Source of the DNA: Pseudarthrobacter sulfonivorans
Lineage (GTDB): Bacteria > Actinomycetota > Actinomycetes > Actinomycetales > Micrococcaceae
Assembly: GCF_001484605.1 (NCBI RefSeq)
Contig: NZ_CP013747.1
Span: 930,001-994,000, forward strand
DNA: 64,000 nt
Reading direction: 5' to 3'
Below are positions 27,777 to 39,351 of the stretch, in pieces. The notes beneath the pieces are model-generated. The model did not search any database. It was not told where the DNA came from and saw only the letters and a program-made list of their open reading frames with translations. Position 1 is the first letter of the stretch. Each line of letters opens with the position of its first letter. Both the position numbers and the translations under genes were made by a program.

Positions 27777-29027
27777 GTGTACGAAATTGAGAACGTCCTC
27801 CGCGACTACGCCTGGGGATCCACCACCGCCATCGCCGGGCTGCTGGGACGCCCCGAGTCCGGCCGGCCGGAAGCCGAACTCTGGATCGGCGCCCACCCCG
27901 GCGCCCCCTCGGTGGCCCGCCGGGTGGACGGCTCCGTGGCACCCCTGGATGCCTTGATTGCCGAAGATCCGGAACATTTCCTGGGCAGCGAATCTGTGGC
28001 CGAGTTTGGCCCGCGGCTCCCGTTCCTGACCAAGATCCTTGCTGCCGCGCTGCCGTTGTCCCTCCAGGTCCATCCCAGCATCGAACAGGCCAAAGCGGGA
28101 TTCGCCCGGGAGAATGCTGACGGCATTGCGCCCGATGCCGCGCACCGCAACTACCGCGATGACAACCACAAGCCCGAAATGATCTTCGCGCTGACGCCGT
28201 TCGAAGCGTTGTGCGGGTTCCGGGCGCCGGCATCAACCCGGAAGATTCTGCTCCACCTTGCCGCCTGCTTCGACCTGGTGGAAACCGGGGTCCCGCCCCT
28301 GCTCGTGGAGCTGCTTGAGGTCCTGGAGAACCCGGACGAGGGTGCCGGCCTCAGGAGCGCCTTCGAGCGCCTGATCACGGGCGGCGATGACGTCTCCCAC
28401 ACCACAGCCATGGTGGCCGCGGCTCTGATCTCCGGCGCTCCGCTGGCACCGTACCAAGCGGAACTGTCCACGGTCATCAGCCTCAACGAGAAGTACCCGG
28501 GTGATCCCGGCGTGCTGATTTCGCTGCTGCTGAACAGGATTTCGCTGGCCCCCGGCGAGGCCGTCTACCTCCCCGCGGGCAACGTGCACGCGTACCTGCA
28601 CGGCTTGGGTGTTGAAGTCATGGCGTCCTCGGACAACGTGCTCCGCGGCGGGCTGACGCCGAAATACATCGATGTGCCGGAGCTGTTGCGGACCATCGAA
28701 TTCCAGCCTGTGGCGGTGCCGCTGCTCGCGCCGGAAGTCTCCGGCCTTGGCCAGGAGCTGTACCAGCCGCCCTTCCGGGAGTTCCAGCTTCAGCGGATCG
28801 AACTGGCACCCGGCGCGGAGCCGGTGCCGCTGGCCCAGGCGGGCGCCGTCGTCGTTATTGTTGTTGCCGGATCGGTGTATCTCGATTCGCCCAAGGGCGA
28901 CCTGCAGCTGGCCCGCGGGGGCAGCGCTTTCCTTCCCGCCGCGGAAGCACCGGTCAATGTCCACCCGGTGGCCGGTGCCGAGTCCCCTGCCGTTGCCTTC
29001 GCCGTGACCACATCCCTGAAGGCCTGA
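27777..29027 (+). CDS. manA: Mannose-6-phosphate isomerase, class I
   Basis: A 416-residue zinc enzyme interconverting mannose-6-P and fructose-6-P. It feeds GDP-mannose for the protein mannosylation and glycan enzymes nearby. Zinc and active-site motifs include the opening YAWGSTTAIAGLLG, LSLQVHPSIEQAKAGF, DNHKPEMIFALTPFEALCGFR and the later YLPAGNVHAYLHGLGVEVMASSDNVLRGGLT. The GTG start lies about 80 bp after the LCP gene. The FemAB gene follows after 3 bp. Confidence 0.96.
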   Translation: MYEIENVLRDYAWGSTTAIAGLLGRPESGRPEAELWIGAHPGAPSVARRVDGSVAPLDALIAEDPEHFLGSESVAEFGPRLPFLTKILAAALPLSLQVHPSIEQAKAGFARENADGIAPDAAHRNYRDDNHKPEMIFALTPFEALCGFRAPASTRKILLHLAACFDLVETGVPPLLVELLEVLENPDEGAGLRSAFERLITGGDDVSHTTAMVAAALISGAPLAPYQAELSTVISLNEKYPGDPGVLISLLLNRISLAPGEAVYLPAGNVHAYLHGLGVEVMASSDNVLRGGLTPKYIDVPELLRTIEFQPVAVPLLAPEVSGLGQELYQPPFREFQLQRIELAPGAEPVPLAQAGAVVVIVVAGSVYLDSPKGDLQLARGGSAFLPAAEAPVNVHPVAGAESPAVAFAVTTSLKA

Positions 29028-29030
29028 GCC

Positions 29031-30005
29031 GTGGAATTCTTCCTGCAGACGCCTGCCTGGGCGGATGTCCAGTCGTCGCTGGGCCGCACAGTCCATCAGC
29101 AGTCCGGCCCGGGCTGGAGCTTCCTGGCCGTCGAGGAGAAAAACCCGGCCGGAAAGGTCCTCTACGCCCCCTATGGGCCGGTGGCATCCTCCGCGGAGGC
29201 GTTCGACGCCGCCCTGGCCGCCCTGGTGGCAACGGCACGCTCGTGCGGGGCTGTGTTTGTCAGGATTGAGCCGGTGTCCGCCGGGCTGGAGATGCCGGCC
29301 GCCGCGGAGCTCAGCCGGCGCGGCCTGCAGCCGGCACCCGTGAACCAGCAGCCTGAACTCAGCTGGATCGTGGACCTCGAAGACGACTTCAAGGACGTCC
29401 TGGCCGCGATGAAGCCTGTGAACCGGAACCTCTACCGGAACATCCACAAGAAGGGCGTCACGTTCCGGACGTCACAGGAACCGGACGACATCAGGATCCT
29501 GCTGGACTTCCTGCACATGACATCCCGGCGGAACGGATTCAAGCCGCAGAGCGACGCGTACCTGACGCAGGTGGCGGCCTCCCTCATGCCGGCAGGCGCT
29601 GCGACGCTGTTCATCGCCGAATTGCACGGTGGGCCCATCGCCGCGGCCTTGGCCTACGATTCCGCGGATACCCGGACCTATGCCCACGCAGCCCTGGATG
29701 ACACGCACCGTAAGCTCAGTGCGGGGATACCGCTCCTGGTGACCCTGATGGCGGATGCGAAGGACCGCGGCCTGAAATACGTGGACCTTTGGGGTGTTGC
29801 GCCGGCGGACCAGCCCGGCCACAAATGGGCCGGTTTCACCGCGTTCAAGAAGTCCTTCGGCGGCCACGAGGTAGCGTACCCCGGCACTTGGGACCTCCCC
29901 GTTCAAAAGCTCCGGTACAACGCGTACCAGCTGGCCCGCAAGCTGCGCGACAGGCTTCGCGCCCTCCGCTCCCCCTCCGCGCGCCCAGCGCGAACGGACA
30001 CTTAA
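29031..30005 (+). CDS. FemAB-family peptidoglycan bridge aminoacyltransferase
   Basis: A 324-residue FemAB/GNAT-fold protein: FFLQTPAWADVQSSLG at the start, the central KPVNRNLYRNIHKKGV and FLHMTSRRNGF, and the C-terminal KYVDLWGVAPADQPGHKWAGFTAFKKSFGG. Relatives (FemX and the like) add amino acids to lipid II to build the interpeptide bridge, consistent with the bridged peptidoglycan of Arthrobacter. It follows manA after 3 bp. The gene ends inside a palindromic repeat arm that supplies its last codons (RTDT) and stop. Confidence 0.9.
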   Translation: MEFFLQTPAWADVQSSLGRTVHQQSGPGWSFLAVEEKNPAGKVLYAPYGPVASSAEAFDAALAALVATARSCGAVFVRIEPVSAGLEMPAAAELSRRGLQPAPVNQQPELSWIVDLEDDFKDVLAAMKPVNRNLYRNIHKKGVTFRTSQEPDDIRILLDFLHMTSRRNGFKPQSDAYLTQVAASLMPAGAATLFIAELHGGPIAAALAYDSADTRTYAHAALDDTHRKLSAGIPLLVTLMADAKDRGLKYVDLWGVAPADQPGHKWAGFTAFKKSFGGHEVAYPGTWDLPVQKLRYNAYQLARKLRDRLRALRSPSARPARTDT

Positions 30006-30051
30006 GCCCCCTCACCCAGCTCTGTCCAGGGCCGCAGGTGTCCTCTCGCGC
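29988..30051. repeat. Degenerate copy of a dispersed palindromic repeat
   Basis: The left arm begins GCGCGAACGGACACTTAAG (29988-30006). The right arm (30028-30051) is an imperfect complement ending GGTGTCCTCTCGCGC. The left arm supplies the last codons and stop of the FemAB gene. A perfect copy of the same element lies at 31075-31129. Confidence 0.75.
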
Positions 30052-30114
30052 ATTCGACCGGACAAAACCTGTGGATAACGGCTTTGCCACCGCCAGACGT
30101 GTGCACACTAAAGC

Positions 30115-31092
30115 ATGGGCCTCGCACCGCTCCCTGGGGAGCTACTCACCGGATCGTTTACGTCGGCCACCGCGGAGGCTTTCGGAGTGTCGCGCAAACG
30201 GCAGCGGCAACCCGACGTCGTTATTCCATCCCGCGGCGTACGCATTCCGCTGGAGAGCAGCGCCGGCGCCGCGGCCAACCTCCGGGCGTACACGGCGCTG
30301 GACGAAACGTCGGTGCTCACGCATCACTCGGGCGGCAGAATATGGGAGTTAGGGCTTCCGCCGTGGCTACAGGAAGACTGGCGGATCCACGTGGCTCGGG
30401 AGCGGGAAGGCAGCAGACCCCGGCGCCAGAACGTCGTAGGCCACCGGATGACGTTCAAGCCTGGCGAGGTTGTGATGCACGACGGCGTCCGCGTCACCTC
30501 GCCAGCCCGCACGTGGCTGGATTTGGCAAATCTGCTCACCGTAGATGAATTAATCGCCGTCGGTGACTCCGTGGTTGCCAGCCACGGAACTGACTTCCCC
30601 CGGCCCAAAGAGCCACTGGCCACGATGCATGATCTGCACCGCATGATCGCCGCACATCCCGGGATGAGGGGCATGAAAACGGCACGGCTGGCCATCGACG
30701 AAATCAGGGTTGGTGCCGATTCCCCACAGGAAACAAAGATGCGGCTGGCACTGGCGCGCACGGGCCTTGGCGAACCGGCTTTGAACCACGTAATCCGCAA
30801 TGGCTGGGGTCAGCCCGCGGTGTGGCCGGATGCTGCGTACATTCAACATCGGTTGGCGCTGCAGTACGACGGCTCCCATCACTCGGATGCCCGGCAAGTA
30901 CGGCTCGACAACAAGCGCAGGACCGTCACTGAGCGGCTCGGCTGGACGGAAGTCAGGGTCTTCAAGGAGGACCTTGAGGGAGACAAACCCTTCGTCCTCG
31001 AACTGGTGAAGGCCGCCTTGCAGTCCCGCCACCGGGCCGGGGACGTCCAAAATCGCTCGCGAGGCAGGGGACATGCGCGAACGGACACTTGA
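30115..31092 (+). CDS. Uncharacterised protein with DUF559/Vsr-like nuclease-fold C-terminus
   Basis: A 325-residue protein. The N-terminal two thirds resemble the AbiEi-like leader region of actinobacterial proteins (DETSVLTHHSGGRIWELGLP, RVTSPARTWLDLANLL). The C-terminus has the restriction-endonuclease-like order DSPQETKMRLAL, PDAAYIQHRLALQYDGSHH and WTEVRVFKEDL, as in DUF559/Vsr-type proteins. The acidic residue before YDG is Gln here, so activity is uncertain. The gene is flanked on both sides by copies of one palindromic repeat, and its own last codons lie in the second copy. It interrupts an otherwise conserved cell-wall and central-metabolism neighbourhood and looks like an inserted cassette. 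Confidence 0.72.
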   Translation: MGLAPLPGELLTGSFTSATAEAFGVSRKRQRQPDVVIPSRGVRIPLESSAGAAANLRAYTALDETSVLTHHSGGRIWELGLPPWLQEDWRIHVAREREGSRPRRQNVVGHRMTFKPGEVVMHDGVRVTSPARTWLDLANLLTVDELIAVGDSVVASHGTDFPRPKEPLATMHDLHRMIAAHPGMRGMKTARLAIDEIRVGADSPQETKMRLALARTGLGEPALNHVIRNGWGQPAVWPDAAYIQHRLALQYDGSHHSDARQVRLDNKRRTVTERLGWTEVRVFKEDLEGDKPFVLELVKAALQSRHRAGDVQNRSRGRGHARTDT

Positions 31093-31129
31093 GGCCCCTT
31101 GTTCCGGGGCCTCAAGTGTCCGTTCGCGC
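31075..31129. repeat. Perfect 24-bp inverted repeat of a dispersed element
   Basis: Arms 31075-31098 and 31106-31129 are perfectly complementary over 24 bp around a 7-nt loop; the left arm begins GCGCGAACGGACACTTGAGG. The left arm provides the stop of the upstream gene. It could fold as a very stable hairpin and act as a terminator for both this gene and the convergent glpX. Related copies lie at 29988-30051 and 37844-37868. Confidence 0.9.
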
Positions 31130-31154
31130 AGGAGTACGCGGGGTGAAGAACCTG

Positions 31155-32192
31155 CTAGTTCTTGCGGGCGTAGCCTTCCCACTTGCTGGCCTGGTGCTCG
31201 CCGTCAACAAAGCGGATGGTGCCGGACTTGGAACGCATCACGATGGACTGCGTGAGGACCTTGTCCTTGGAGTAGCGGACGCCCTTGAGGAGGTCGCCGT
31301 CCGTGATGCCGGTGGCCGCGAAGTAGCAGTTGTCGCTGGACACGAGGTCATTGGTGGACAGCACGCGGTCCAGGTCGTGGCCGGCGTCGATCGCCTTCTG
31401 CTTTTCGTCGTCGCTGGTAGGCCACAGCCGGCCCTGGATGACGCCGCCGAGCGACTTGATGGCGCAGGCTGCAACGATGCCTTCCGGGGTGCCGCCGATG
31501 CCCATGAGGGCGTCGACGCCGGTGCCGGAGCGGGCTGCGGCAATGGCGCCGGCAACGTCGCCGTCCATGATGAACTTAGTGCGCGCACCGGCTTCGCGGA
31601 TCTCTTCGACCAGCGGGCGGTGGCGGTCGCGGTCAAGGATCATGACGTTGAGCTGGTTGACCTTCACGCCCTTCGCCTTGGCGATCAGGTGCAGGTTCTG
31701 CTTGACCGGCAGGCGGAGGTCCACCATGTCGGCGGCTTCCGGGCCCGTAACGAGCTTTTCCATGTAGAACACCGCGGACGGATCGAACATGGAGCCGCGC
31801 TCAGCCACGGCGAGGACTGCCAGGGCGTTGTTGATGCCGAGGGCGGCCAGCCGGGTTCCGTCGATCGGGTCCACGGCAACGTCGCACTCGGGGCCGGTGC
31901 CGTCGCCAACATGTTCGCCGTTGAACAGCATGGGGGCTTCGTCTTTTTCGCCTTCGCCGATGACCACAACGCCGTTGAAGTGGACCGTGTGAAGGAAGGA
32001 GCGCATGGCGTCAACGGCGGCACCGTCGGCCTTGTTCTTATCTCCGAAACCAACCCAGTGGCCGCCGGCAATAGCCGCGGCTTCGGTGACGCGGACAAGC
32101 TCAAGGGCAAGGTTGCGGTCCGGCTCGTCGACACCCACAGCCAGGGAGGGGGAGATCGTGGAGTACTGCTGGGTCATAGGCGCTGGTGACAC
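31155..32192 (-). CDS. glpX: Class II fructose-1,6-bisphosphatase
   Basis: A 345-residue enzyme removing the 1-phosphate of fructose-1,6-bisphosphate in gluconeogenesis. The class II core is visible: GFGDKNKADGAAVDAMR, GEGEKDEAPMLF, the metal-binding VDPIDGTRLAA and GIGGTPEGIVAACAIK. The GTG start has AGAGG 5 nt upstream. In mycobacteria the orthologue (Rv1099c) neighbours fum and a DUF4245-type gene, as here. It diverges from the DUF4245 gene. Confidence 0.96.
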   Translation of the reverse strand: MSPAPMTQQYSTISPSLAVGVDEPDRNLALELVRVTEAAAIAGGHWVGFGDKNKADGAAVDAMRSFLHTVHFNGVVVIGEGEKDEAPMLFNGEHVGDGTGPECDVAVDPIDGTRLAALGINNALAVLAVAERGSMFDPSAVFYMEKLVTGPEAADMVDLRLPVKQNLHLIAKAKGVKVNQLNVMILDRDRHRPLVEEIREAGARTKFIMDGDVAGAIAAARSGTGVDALMGIGGTPEGIVAACAIKSLGGVIQGRLWPTSDDEKQKAIDAGHDLDRVLSTNDLVSSDNCYFAATGITDGDLLKGVRYSKDKVLTQSIVMRSKSGTIRFVDGEHQASKWEGYARKN

Positions 32193-32386
32193 GTGAACCT
32201 CTTCTTTGAGTGGCGATCATTGGATCCGCTCAGCCGGATTCAGCCGATGCGGTGATTCCTCTGCTACTGATCATAGTCGCGGCGGCGACCCCGGGGCGTG
32301 GCATGACGCCACCCTGCAACATGGACCTGCACACCCCCGACTGTGAGTTGCGCGTAAACATGGGCGACTATAGAGGGGTGAGTGAA

Positions 32387-33067
32387 ATGCAGGAAAAAAC
32401 CAGCCCCGGGCCCGACCCCTCCGACTCCGGAGCTAAAGGCGGCAGCGCCGGCACGGCCGACGCAGCCCCTGTCCGCCCAGTAATCCCGGCCGCCGCGGCG
32501 AAGCGTGCCAATGCCTCCGTGATCGGCATGATCGTTGCCCTGGTGGTCAGCATCGCCGCCTTCCTGCCCATCATCCTGATGAACCCCCTCCCCAAGAGCG
32601 ACGGATTCCGCCCGAACATCGACGTCGGCGCAGTGGCCAGGAATGCCACGGATGTGGCGGGCTTCACACCCGTAACACCGGACACCGGCAAGTCGTTCAC
32701 GTCCAACTACGCCCGATGGGAGTCGGGCACCGGCAGCGGCGTTCCCACGTGGGAAGTTGGCTACCTGACACCGAACCAGTCCTTCATCGGCCTGGTCCAG
32801 ACCCGCCAGTCCAACCCCACCTGGCTCGTCCAGCAGACCAAGAGCGCTCCCGTGACGGGAACGCGTGCGGCGGGCGGACAGGACTGGGAGCTGCGTGACA
32901 CCGGCAAAGGCGAGAAGAGCATGGTGCTGAATTACCGCGGAACCACCGTTGTCCTGACGGGAAGCGCTCAGCTGGACGAGTTCGCCGAACTCGCCACCGC
33001 CGTCGTGCAGTCCATGGACGCCAACCCGGCCGTCACAGTTTCACCGTCAGCCAGCACCGCCCCGTAA
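32387..33067 (+). CDS. DUF4245 family membrane-anchored protein
   Basis: About 226 residues from ATG 32387, which has GAGGGG 8 nt upstream; GTG 32378 is an alternative. A low-complexity cytoplasmic N-terminus is followed by one membrane helix (SVIGMIVALVVSIAAFLPIILM) and an exported domain with the DUF4245 features SNYARWESGTG, WEVGYLTPNQSFIGLVQT and GTRAAGGQDWELRD. Function is unknown. The fixed position beside glpX and fumC in actinobacteria supports the family call. Confidence 0.86.
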   Translation: MQEKTSPGPDPSDSGAKGGSAGTADAAPVRPVIPAAAAKRANASVIGMIVALVVSIAAFLPIILMNPLPKSDGFRPNIDVGAVARNATDVAGFTPVTPDTGKSFTSNYARWESGTGSGVPTWEVGYLTPNQSFIGLVQTRQSNPTWLVQQTKSAPVTGTRAAGGQDWELRDTGKGEKSMVLNYRGTTVVLTGSAQLDEFAELATAVVQSMDANPAVTVSPSASTAP

Positions 33068-33076
33068 AGTAAGCCC

Positions 33077-33691
33077 GTGGCTACCTACCTGACCCCCGCC
33101 CTTGCCTGGCGCCGCATGCGCGAAGGCAACGAACGCTTTGTTGCCGGCGAATCGTCCCACCCGAACCAGGACGCGTCCCGCCGGTCGTCGCTGGTGGAAA
33201 ACCAACACCCGTTTGCCGTGATCTTCGGCTGCTCGGACTCCCGGCTCGCCGCAGAGATTATCTTCGACCTCGGCCTGGGGGACGCCTTCGTGGTGCGCAC
33301 CGCCGGCCAGGTGATTGACGACGCCGTCCTGGGCTCCCTCGAATACAGCATCAGTGTGCTGGGGGTGCCGCTGATCGTGGTGCTGGGGCATGACAGCTGC
33401 GGCGCCGTCAGTGCCACCAAGTCCGCAGTGGACACCGGCAACATGCCGGTGGGCTTTATGCGGGACCTGGTGGAGCGCATCACGCCTTCTGTCTTGACGT
33501 CCATGCGGAACGGCGAGCACGAGATCAACGACATGGTGGTGGAGCACGTCAAGCAGACGTCCAAGCGCCTGGTGGACAGCTCCCGTGTGATTTCGGCCGC
33601 AATCGAGGACGGCCGCGCCGCGGTGATCGGCCTCTCCTACAGCCTCGCCGAGGGCCGCGCCAACGTGGTTTCCGGGATTGGCGAGGTCTAG
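33077..33691 (+). CDS. Beta-class carbonic anhydrase
   Basis: A 204-residue zinc enzyme interconverting CO2 and bicarbonate. The full active-site set is present: Cys52-Ser-Asp54-Ser-Arg56 (FGCSDSR) and His105/Cys108 in LGHDSCGAV. It would supply bicarbonate for carboxylations. It begins 9 bp after the DUF4245 gene and may share its transcript. GTG start. Confidence 0.95.
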   Translation: MATYLTPALAWRRMREGNERFVAGESSHPNQDASRRSSLVENQHPFAVIFGCSDSRLAAEIIFDLGLGDAFVVRTAGQVIDDAVLGSLEYSISVLGVPLIVVLGHDSCGAVSATKSAVDTGNMPVGFMRDLVERITPSVLTSMRNGEHEINDMVVEHVKQTSKRLVDSSRVISAAIEDGRAAVIGLSYSLAEGRANVVSGIGEV

Positions 33692-33767
33692 GCCCCGCCC
33701 GGATCAGTGCCCGTAGCATGCGGTTCACGGTTTTAGTCCGGACCCCGGATCGCCCTAAGCTAGCCCC

Positions 33768-35189
33768 ATGACTTCCACTGAAGAATTCCGCATTGAACAC
33801 GACACGATGGGCGAAGTCCGCGTCCCCGTGAACGCCCTGTACCGTGCACAGACGCAGCGTGCAGTTGAAAACTTCCCCATCTCCGGCAAGACCCTGGAAC
33901 GCGCGCACATCGAGGCGCTGGCCCGGGTCAAAAAGGCTGCCGCGCAGGCCAACGCAGAACTTGGGGTGCTCGACGGCGAGCTGGCCAAGGCGATCGCTGC
34001 GGCTGCCGATGAGGTAGCTGCCGGCAAGTACGACGGCGACTTCCCCATCGACGTCTTCCAGACCGGTTCCGGCACGTCCTCGAACATGAACATGAACGAG
34101 GTCATCGCCGAGCTGGCCACGCGTGCCCTCAAGGCCGCCGGGAGTGACAAAGTTGTCCACCCGAACGACCACGTCAACGCCTCGCAGTCCTCCAACGACG
34201 TCTTCCCCACCTCGGTCCACGTTGCCGCCACCTCAGCCCTGATCAACGACCTCATCCCGGCTCTCGGCTACCTGGCCGATTCGCTGGAGCGCAAGGCCGT
34301 GGAGTTCAAGGACGTCGTCAAGTCCGGCCGCACCCACCTCATGGACGCCACCCCGGTAACGCTCGGCCAGGAGTTCGGCGGCTACGCAGCCCAGGTCCGC
34401 TACGGCATCGAGCGCATCAACGCCGCGCTCCCCCGTGTTGCCGAAGTTCCGCTCGGCGGCACCGCGGTGGGCACCGGTATCAACACCCCCGCCGGCTTCC
34501 CGGAACGTGTCATCGAACTGCTCGCCACGGACACCGGCCTGCCGCTGACCGAGGCCCGCGACCACTTCGAGGCCCAGGCCAACCGCGACGGCCTCATCGA
34601 AGGCTCAAGCCAGCTGCGCAACATCGCGATCTCCTTCATGAAGATCAACAATGACCTCCGCTGGATGGGCTCCGGCCCCAACACCGGCCTCGGCGAAATC
34701 GCCATCCCGGACCTGCAGCCGGGCTCCTCGATCATGCCGGGCAAGGTCAACCCGGTCATCTGCGAGGCGTCCATCATGGTCTGCGCCCAGGTCATCGGCA
34801 ACGACACCGCCATCGCCTGGTCCGGCACCAACGGCGCCTTCGAGCTCAACGTGGGCATCCCCGTGATGGCCGCCAACCTGCTCGAGTCCATCCGCCTGCT
34901 GGCCAACACCAGCCGCGTCATGGCGGACAAGATGATCGACGGCATCACCGCCAACGTGGAGCGCGCCCGATTCCTGGCCGAGGCCTCCCCCTCGATCGTG
35001 ACTCCGCTGAACAAGTACATCGGCTACGAGAACGCGGCCAAAATCGCCAAGAAGGCCGTGGCCGAGGGCCTCACCATCCGTGAGACCGTCGTCGCCATGG
35101 GCTTCCTGGAGCGCGGCGAGGTCACCGAAGGGCAGCTGGATACCGCGCTGGACGTTATGTCCATGACGCGCCCGCCGCACAAGGCATAG
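33768..35189 (+). CDS. fumC: Class II fumarate hydratase
   Basis: A 473-residue homotetrameric, iron-independent fumarase converting fumarate to malate in the TCA cycle. The signature [15 protein letters not shown] and the active-site regions [16 protein letters not shown] and [11 protein letters not shown] are intact. A strong hairpin follows the stop. The order glpX - DUF4245 - fum resembles the Rv1098c-Rv1100 region of mycobacteria. Confidence 0.97.
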   Translation: MTSTEEFRIEHDTMGEVRVPVNALYRAQTQRAVENFPISGKTLERAHIEALARVKKAAAQANAELGVLDGELAKAIAAAADEVAAGKYDGDFPIDVFQTGSGTSSNMNMNEVIAELATRALKAAGSDKVVHPNDHVNASQSSNDVFPTSVHVAATSALINDLIPALGYLADSLERKAVEFKDVVKSGRTHLMDATPVTLGQEFGGYAAQVRYGIERINAALPRVAEVPLGGTAVGTGINTPAGFPERVIELLATDTGLPLTEARDHFEAQANRDGLIEGSSQLRNIAISFMKINNDLRWMGSGPNTGLGEIAIPDLQPGSSIMPGKVNPVICEASIMVCAQVIGNDTAIAWSGTNGAFELNVGIPVMAANLLESIRLLANTSRVMADKMIDGITANVERARFLAEASPSIVTPLNKYIGYENAAKIAKKAVAEGLTIRETVVAMGFLERGEVTEGQLDTALDVMSMTRPPHKA

Positions 35190-35264
35190 GTCCCCACCGC
35201 CTCCCTTGCTTCGCTCCGCTCAGCCAGGGAACCCTCGGCGGCGGAGGCCCCTAACGAACAACGT

Positions 35265-35312
35265 ACGACGGCGGCCGGCACCTTCCCCACGGAAGGCGCC
35301 GGCCGTCGTCGT
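35265..35312 (+). terminator. Terminator hairpin after fumC
   Basis: A 22-bp nearly perfect stem (35265-35286 with 35291-35312) around a 4-nt loop. The U-tract is weak, but the stem is exceptionally long and lies in the non-coding gap before the TetR gene. Confidence 0.6.
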
Positions 35313-35330
35313 TCGTGGTGCCTGCATTCT

Positions 35331-35359
35331 TTTTGCACTATTCATGATTTAGTGCAAAA
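35331..35359. promoter_or_regulatory. Likely operator of the TetR-MFS pair
   Basis: A perfect 10-bp inverted repeat, TTTTGCACTA-N9-TAGTGCAAAA, ends 9 bp before the TetR start. A third half-site, TAGTGCAAA, lies at 35377-35385, just inside the coding region. This is the usual form of an autoregulatory TetR operator. Confidence 0.75.
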
Positions 35360-35368
35360 CTTTACTTT

Positions 35369-37728
<2,360 letters not shown>

Positions 37729-37782
37729 CCGGCGTCGTACGGCTATAAGCCATAGCGGCGGAAGCCGCAGAAACAAAGCCTG

Positions 37783-37826
37783 CAGGGGCGCCGCGATCTT
37801 GGGGGTTGCGGCGCCCCTGTTGTTTT
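37783..37826 (+). terminator. Rho-independent terminator after the MFS gene
   Basis: A 12-bp perfect stem (37783-37794 with 37808-37819) around a 13-nt loop is followed by TTGTTTTC. This is the standard intrinsic terminator form. Confidence 0.85.
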
Positions 37827-37843
37827 CGTCGCGCCTGCGGACC

Positions 37844-37868
37844 GGGGCCGCAAGTGTCTCTCTCGCGC
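37844..37868. repeat. Single arm related to the dispersed palindromic repeat
   Basis: The 25-bp segment beginning GGGGCCGCAAGTGTC and ending in CTCGCGC resembles the right arms at 30028-30051 and 31106-31129. No matching left arm is present, so it may be a decayed copy. It abuts the end of the prepilin peptidase gene. Confidence 0.55.
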
Positions 37869-38425
37869 TAAGCGGGCAGCAGCATGGCGGCAGTGGCGCC
37901 GGCGAGCATAAACGGGCCGAACGGGATGGAAGACTTCAACGTGCCGCGGCGGGCCGCCAGCAGGGCCATGGACCAGAGGCCTCCCAGCAGGAAAGCTGCG
38001 AATGTCCCGGCAAAAACGTGCCCCCAGCCGAGATAGCCAAGGTACATCCCCAGGACGCCGGCCAGCTTCACGTCGCCAAAGCCCATGCCGGGCGGGTAAA
38101 CCATCCGCAGGACAAAATAGAAAGCCCACAGGACCGCTCCCCCCGCCAGGATGCGCAGCGCCGGGATCCCCAGGAGCTCGGCGGCACCGTCGGGTGACCC
38201 CACGAGCGCGGCAGGACCGGCGATCACGTGCACCAAGGCCGCCGCGAGCAACAGGACCCCCGCCACACCGTAGGACGGGAAAACAATCCGGTTGGGCAGC
38301 AGATGGTGGCGAACGTCAATCACCGTCAGCCGGGCCGCCATAACCAAAAAGTAGGCACATGCGGCCAGCACCAGCCAGAACGCCAGCGGGGTGGCGTCCC
38401 ACAGTCCATCGAGTCGTCGGATCAC
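37868..38425 (-). CDS. A24 family prepilin peptidase
   Basis: Length is 185 residues from GTG 38425. A polytopic aspartyl protease with about six hydrophobic helices. Both catalytic aspartates are visible, in VIDVRHHLLPN and in GMGFGDVKLAG. It lacks the N-terminal methylase domain of PilD, which makes it a TadV/CpaA-type minimal peptidase that cleaves prepilin or Flp-pilin leaders. No pilin genes are in the window, so its partners must lie elsewhere. The start is uncertain; a longer frame overlaps the divergent gene. Confidence 0.87.
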   Translation of the reverse strand: MIRRLDGLWDATPLAFWLVLAACAYFLVMAARLTVIDVRHHLLPNRIVFPSYGVAGVLLLAAALVHVIAGPAALVGSPDGAAELLGIPALRILAGGAVLWAFYFVLRMVYPPGMGFGDVKLAGVLGMYLGYLGWGHVFAGTFAAFLLGGLWSMALLAARRGTLKSSIPFGPFMLAGATAAMLLPA

Positions 38426-38484
38426 CCCTCGGATGCTACTGGATTCGCGCGCCGCACCGCAGAGCCCACGCGTAAACTGTGGAT

Positions 38485-39279
38485 ATGTCGACATGGGACA
38501 CCAGGCGCCGGCCGGATCCGGAGGGCAGCGCCGCCGCTGCAGACCTGAGCACCATGTTCCGGAACCTTTGCCGGTCTTCCCCCTGGAAATGGCAGTCACT
38601 GCGCTTTGAATACTGGGATGAACCGTTTTCCGACGTCCCCGACCCGGCCGCTCCCCTGGTCCGCGCCTGGCTACGCCGGCCCGGGGCGCTGCGCCTGGAA
38701 ACCGCCGACCGGCTTGTCCTCCACAGCACCACCGGCATCAACGATTCCAAGGACGGGTTGTACGTCAGCGCCACTCGGAAGTCCTGGCTGCTGCCGCCCC
38801 ACCTCGTAGCGCCCGTTTACGACGACGGCGGCCTGGTCAGGCGCCGGCCGGAGGCAGCATACGGCGAACCAGGGTTCGGGAACGGCCGTTTCTCGGCTGC
38901 CCTTGATCCCGTGGAACTCGCCGGGAACGCACCGGTCCCCATTGAGTTCCCGGGCACTAACGCCGTGGACATCGACGCCGTTCGCCGCGTCGAACACGAT
39001 GGCCGGCCGGCACTGGAGGCAACCGTGACGCCTACCGCGTCCTACCATCCAACGGATACTGCCGCTCCGCTCTGCCTGCCCGGCAGCAACCGGGTGCGGA
39101 TCGACCTGGAAACCGGCGTCTGCGTGGCCAGCCAGTCAATGGAAGCGGCAACCCCGGATTACGGGCACTGGATCCGGATCCTCGCGGTGGACGAATACAT
39201 GCTGGACGACCTGTTCGTGGCCGAGTCCATGAACCTTACGGACGTCCGCCGCCACATCAGCTGGGACATCCGCGCCTGA
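38485..39279 (+). CDS. Conserved hypothetical protein
   Basis: A 264-residue soluble protein that I do not recognise. It has no signal peptide or membrane helix. The beta-rich pattern (LETADRLVLHSTTGIND, NRVRIDLETGVCVASQSME) loosely resembles LolA/RseB-like folds, but I would not assign it. It diverges from the prepilin peptidase gene. ATG 38485 and GTG 38479 are both possible starts. Confidence 0.6.
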   Translation: MSTWDTRRRPDPEGSAAAADLSTMFRNLCRSSPWKWQSLRFEYWDEPFSDVPDPAAPLVRAWLRRPGALRLETADRLVLHSTTGINDSKDGLYVSATRKSWLLPPHLVAPVYDDGGLVRRRPEAAYGEPGFGNGRFSAALDPVELAGNAPVPIEFPGTNAVDIDAVRRVEHDGRPALEATVTPTASYHPTDTAAPLCLPGSNRVRIDLETGVCVASQSMEAATPDYGHWIRILAVDEYMLDDLFVAESMNLTDVRRHISWDIRA

Positions 39280-39351
39280 TCACAGTTCCTGCTCCAGGCA
39301 TCACCGGCGTTTGACAGACTCCCGTGGCCCGCCCTGGGCTAGGCTTCCCTG

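Noticed and set aside
30115..31092. Calling this gene a full type IV toxin-antitoxin system
   Set aside because: Only an AbiEi-like leader region is visible and no AbiEii toxin gene lies alongside; the nuclease-fold tail fits the DUF559/Vsr group better.
35200..35260. A possible small repeat after fumC (GCTTCGCTCCGCTCAGCCAGGG)
   Set aside because: It has only weak self-complementarity and I could not find another copy in the window.
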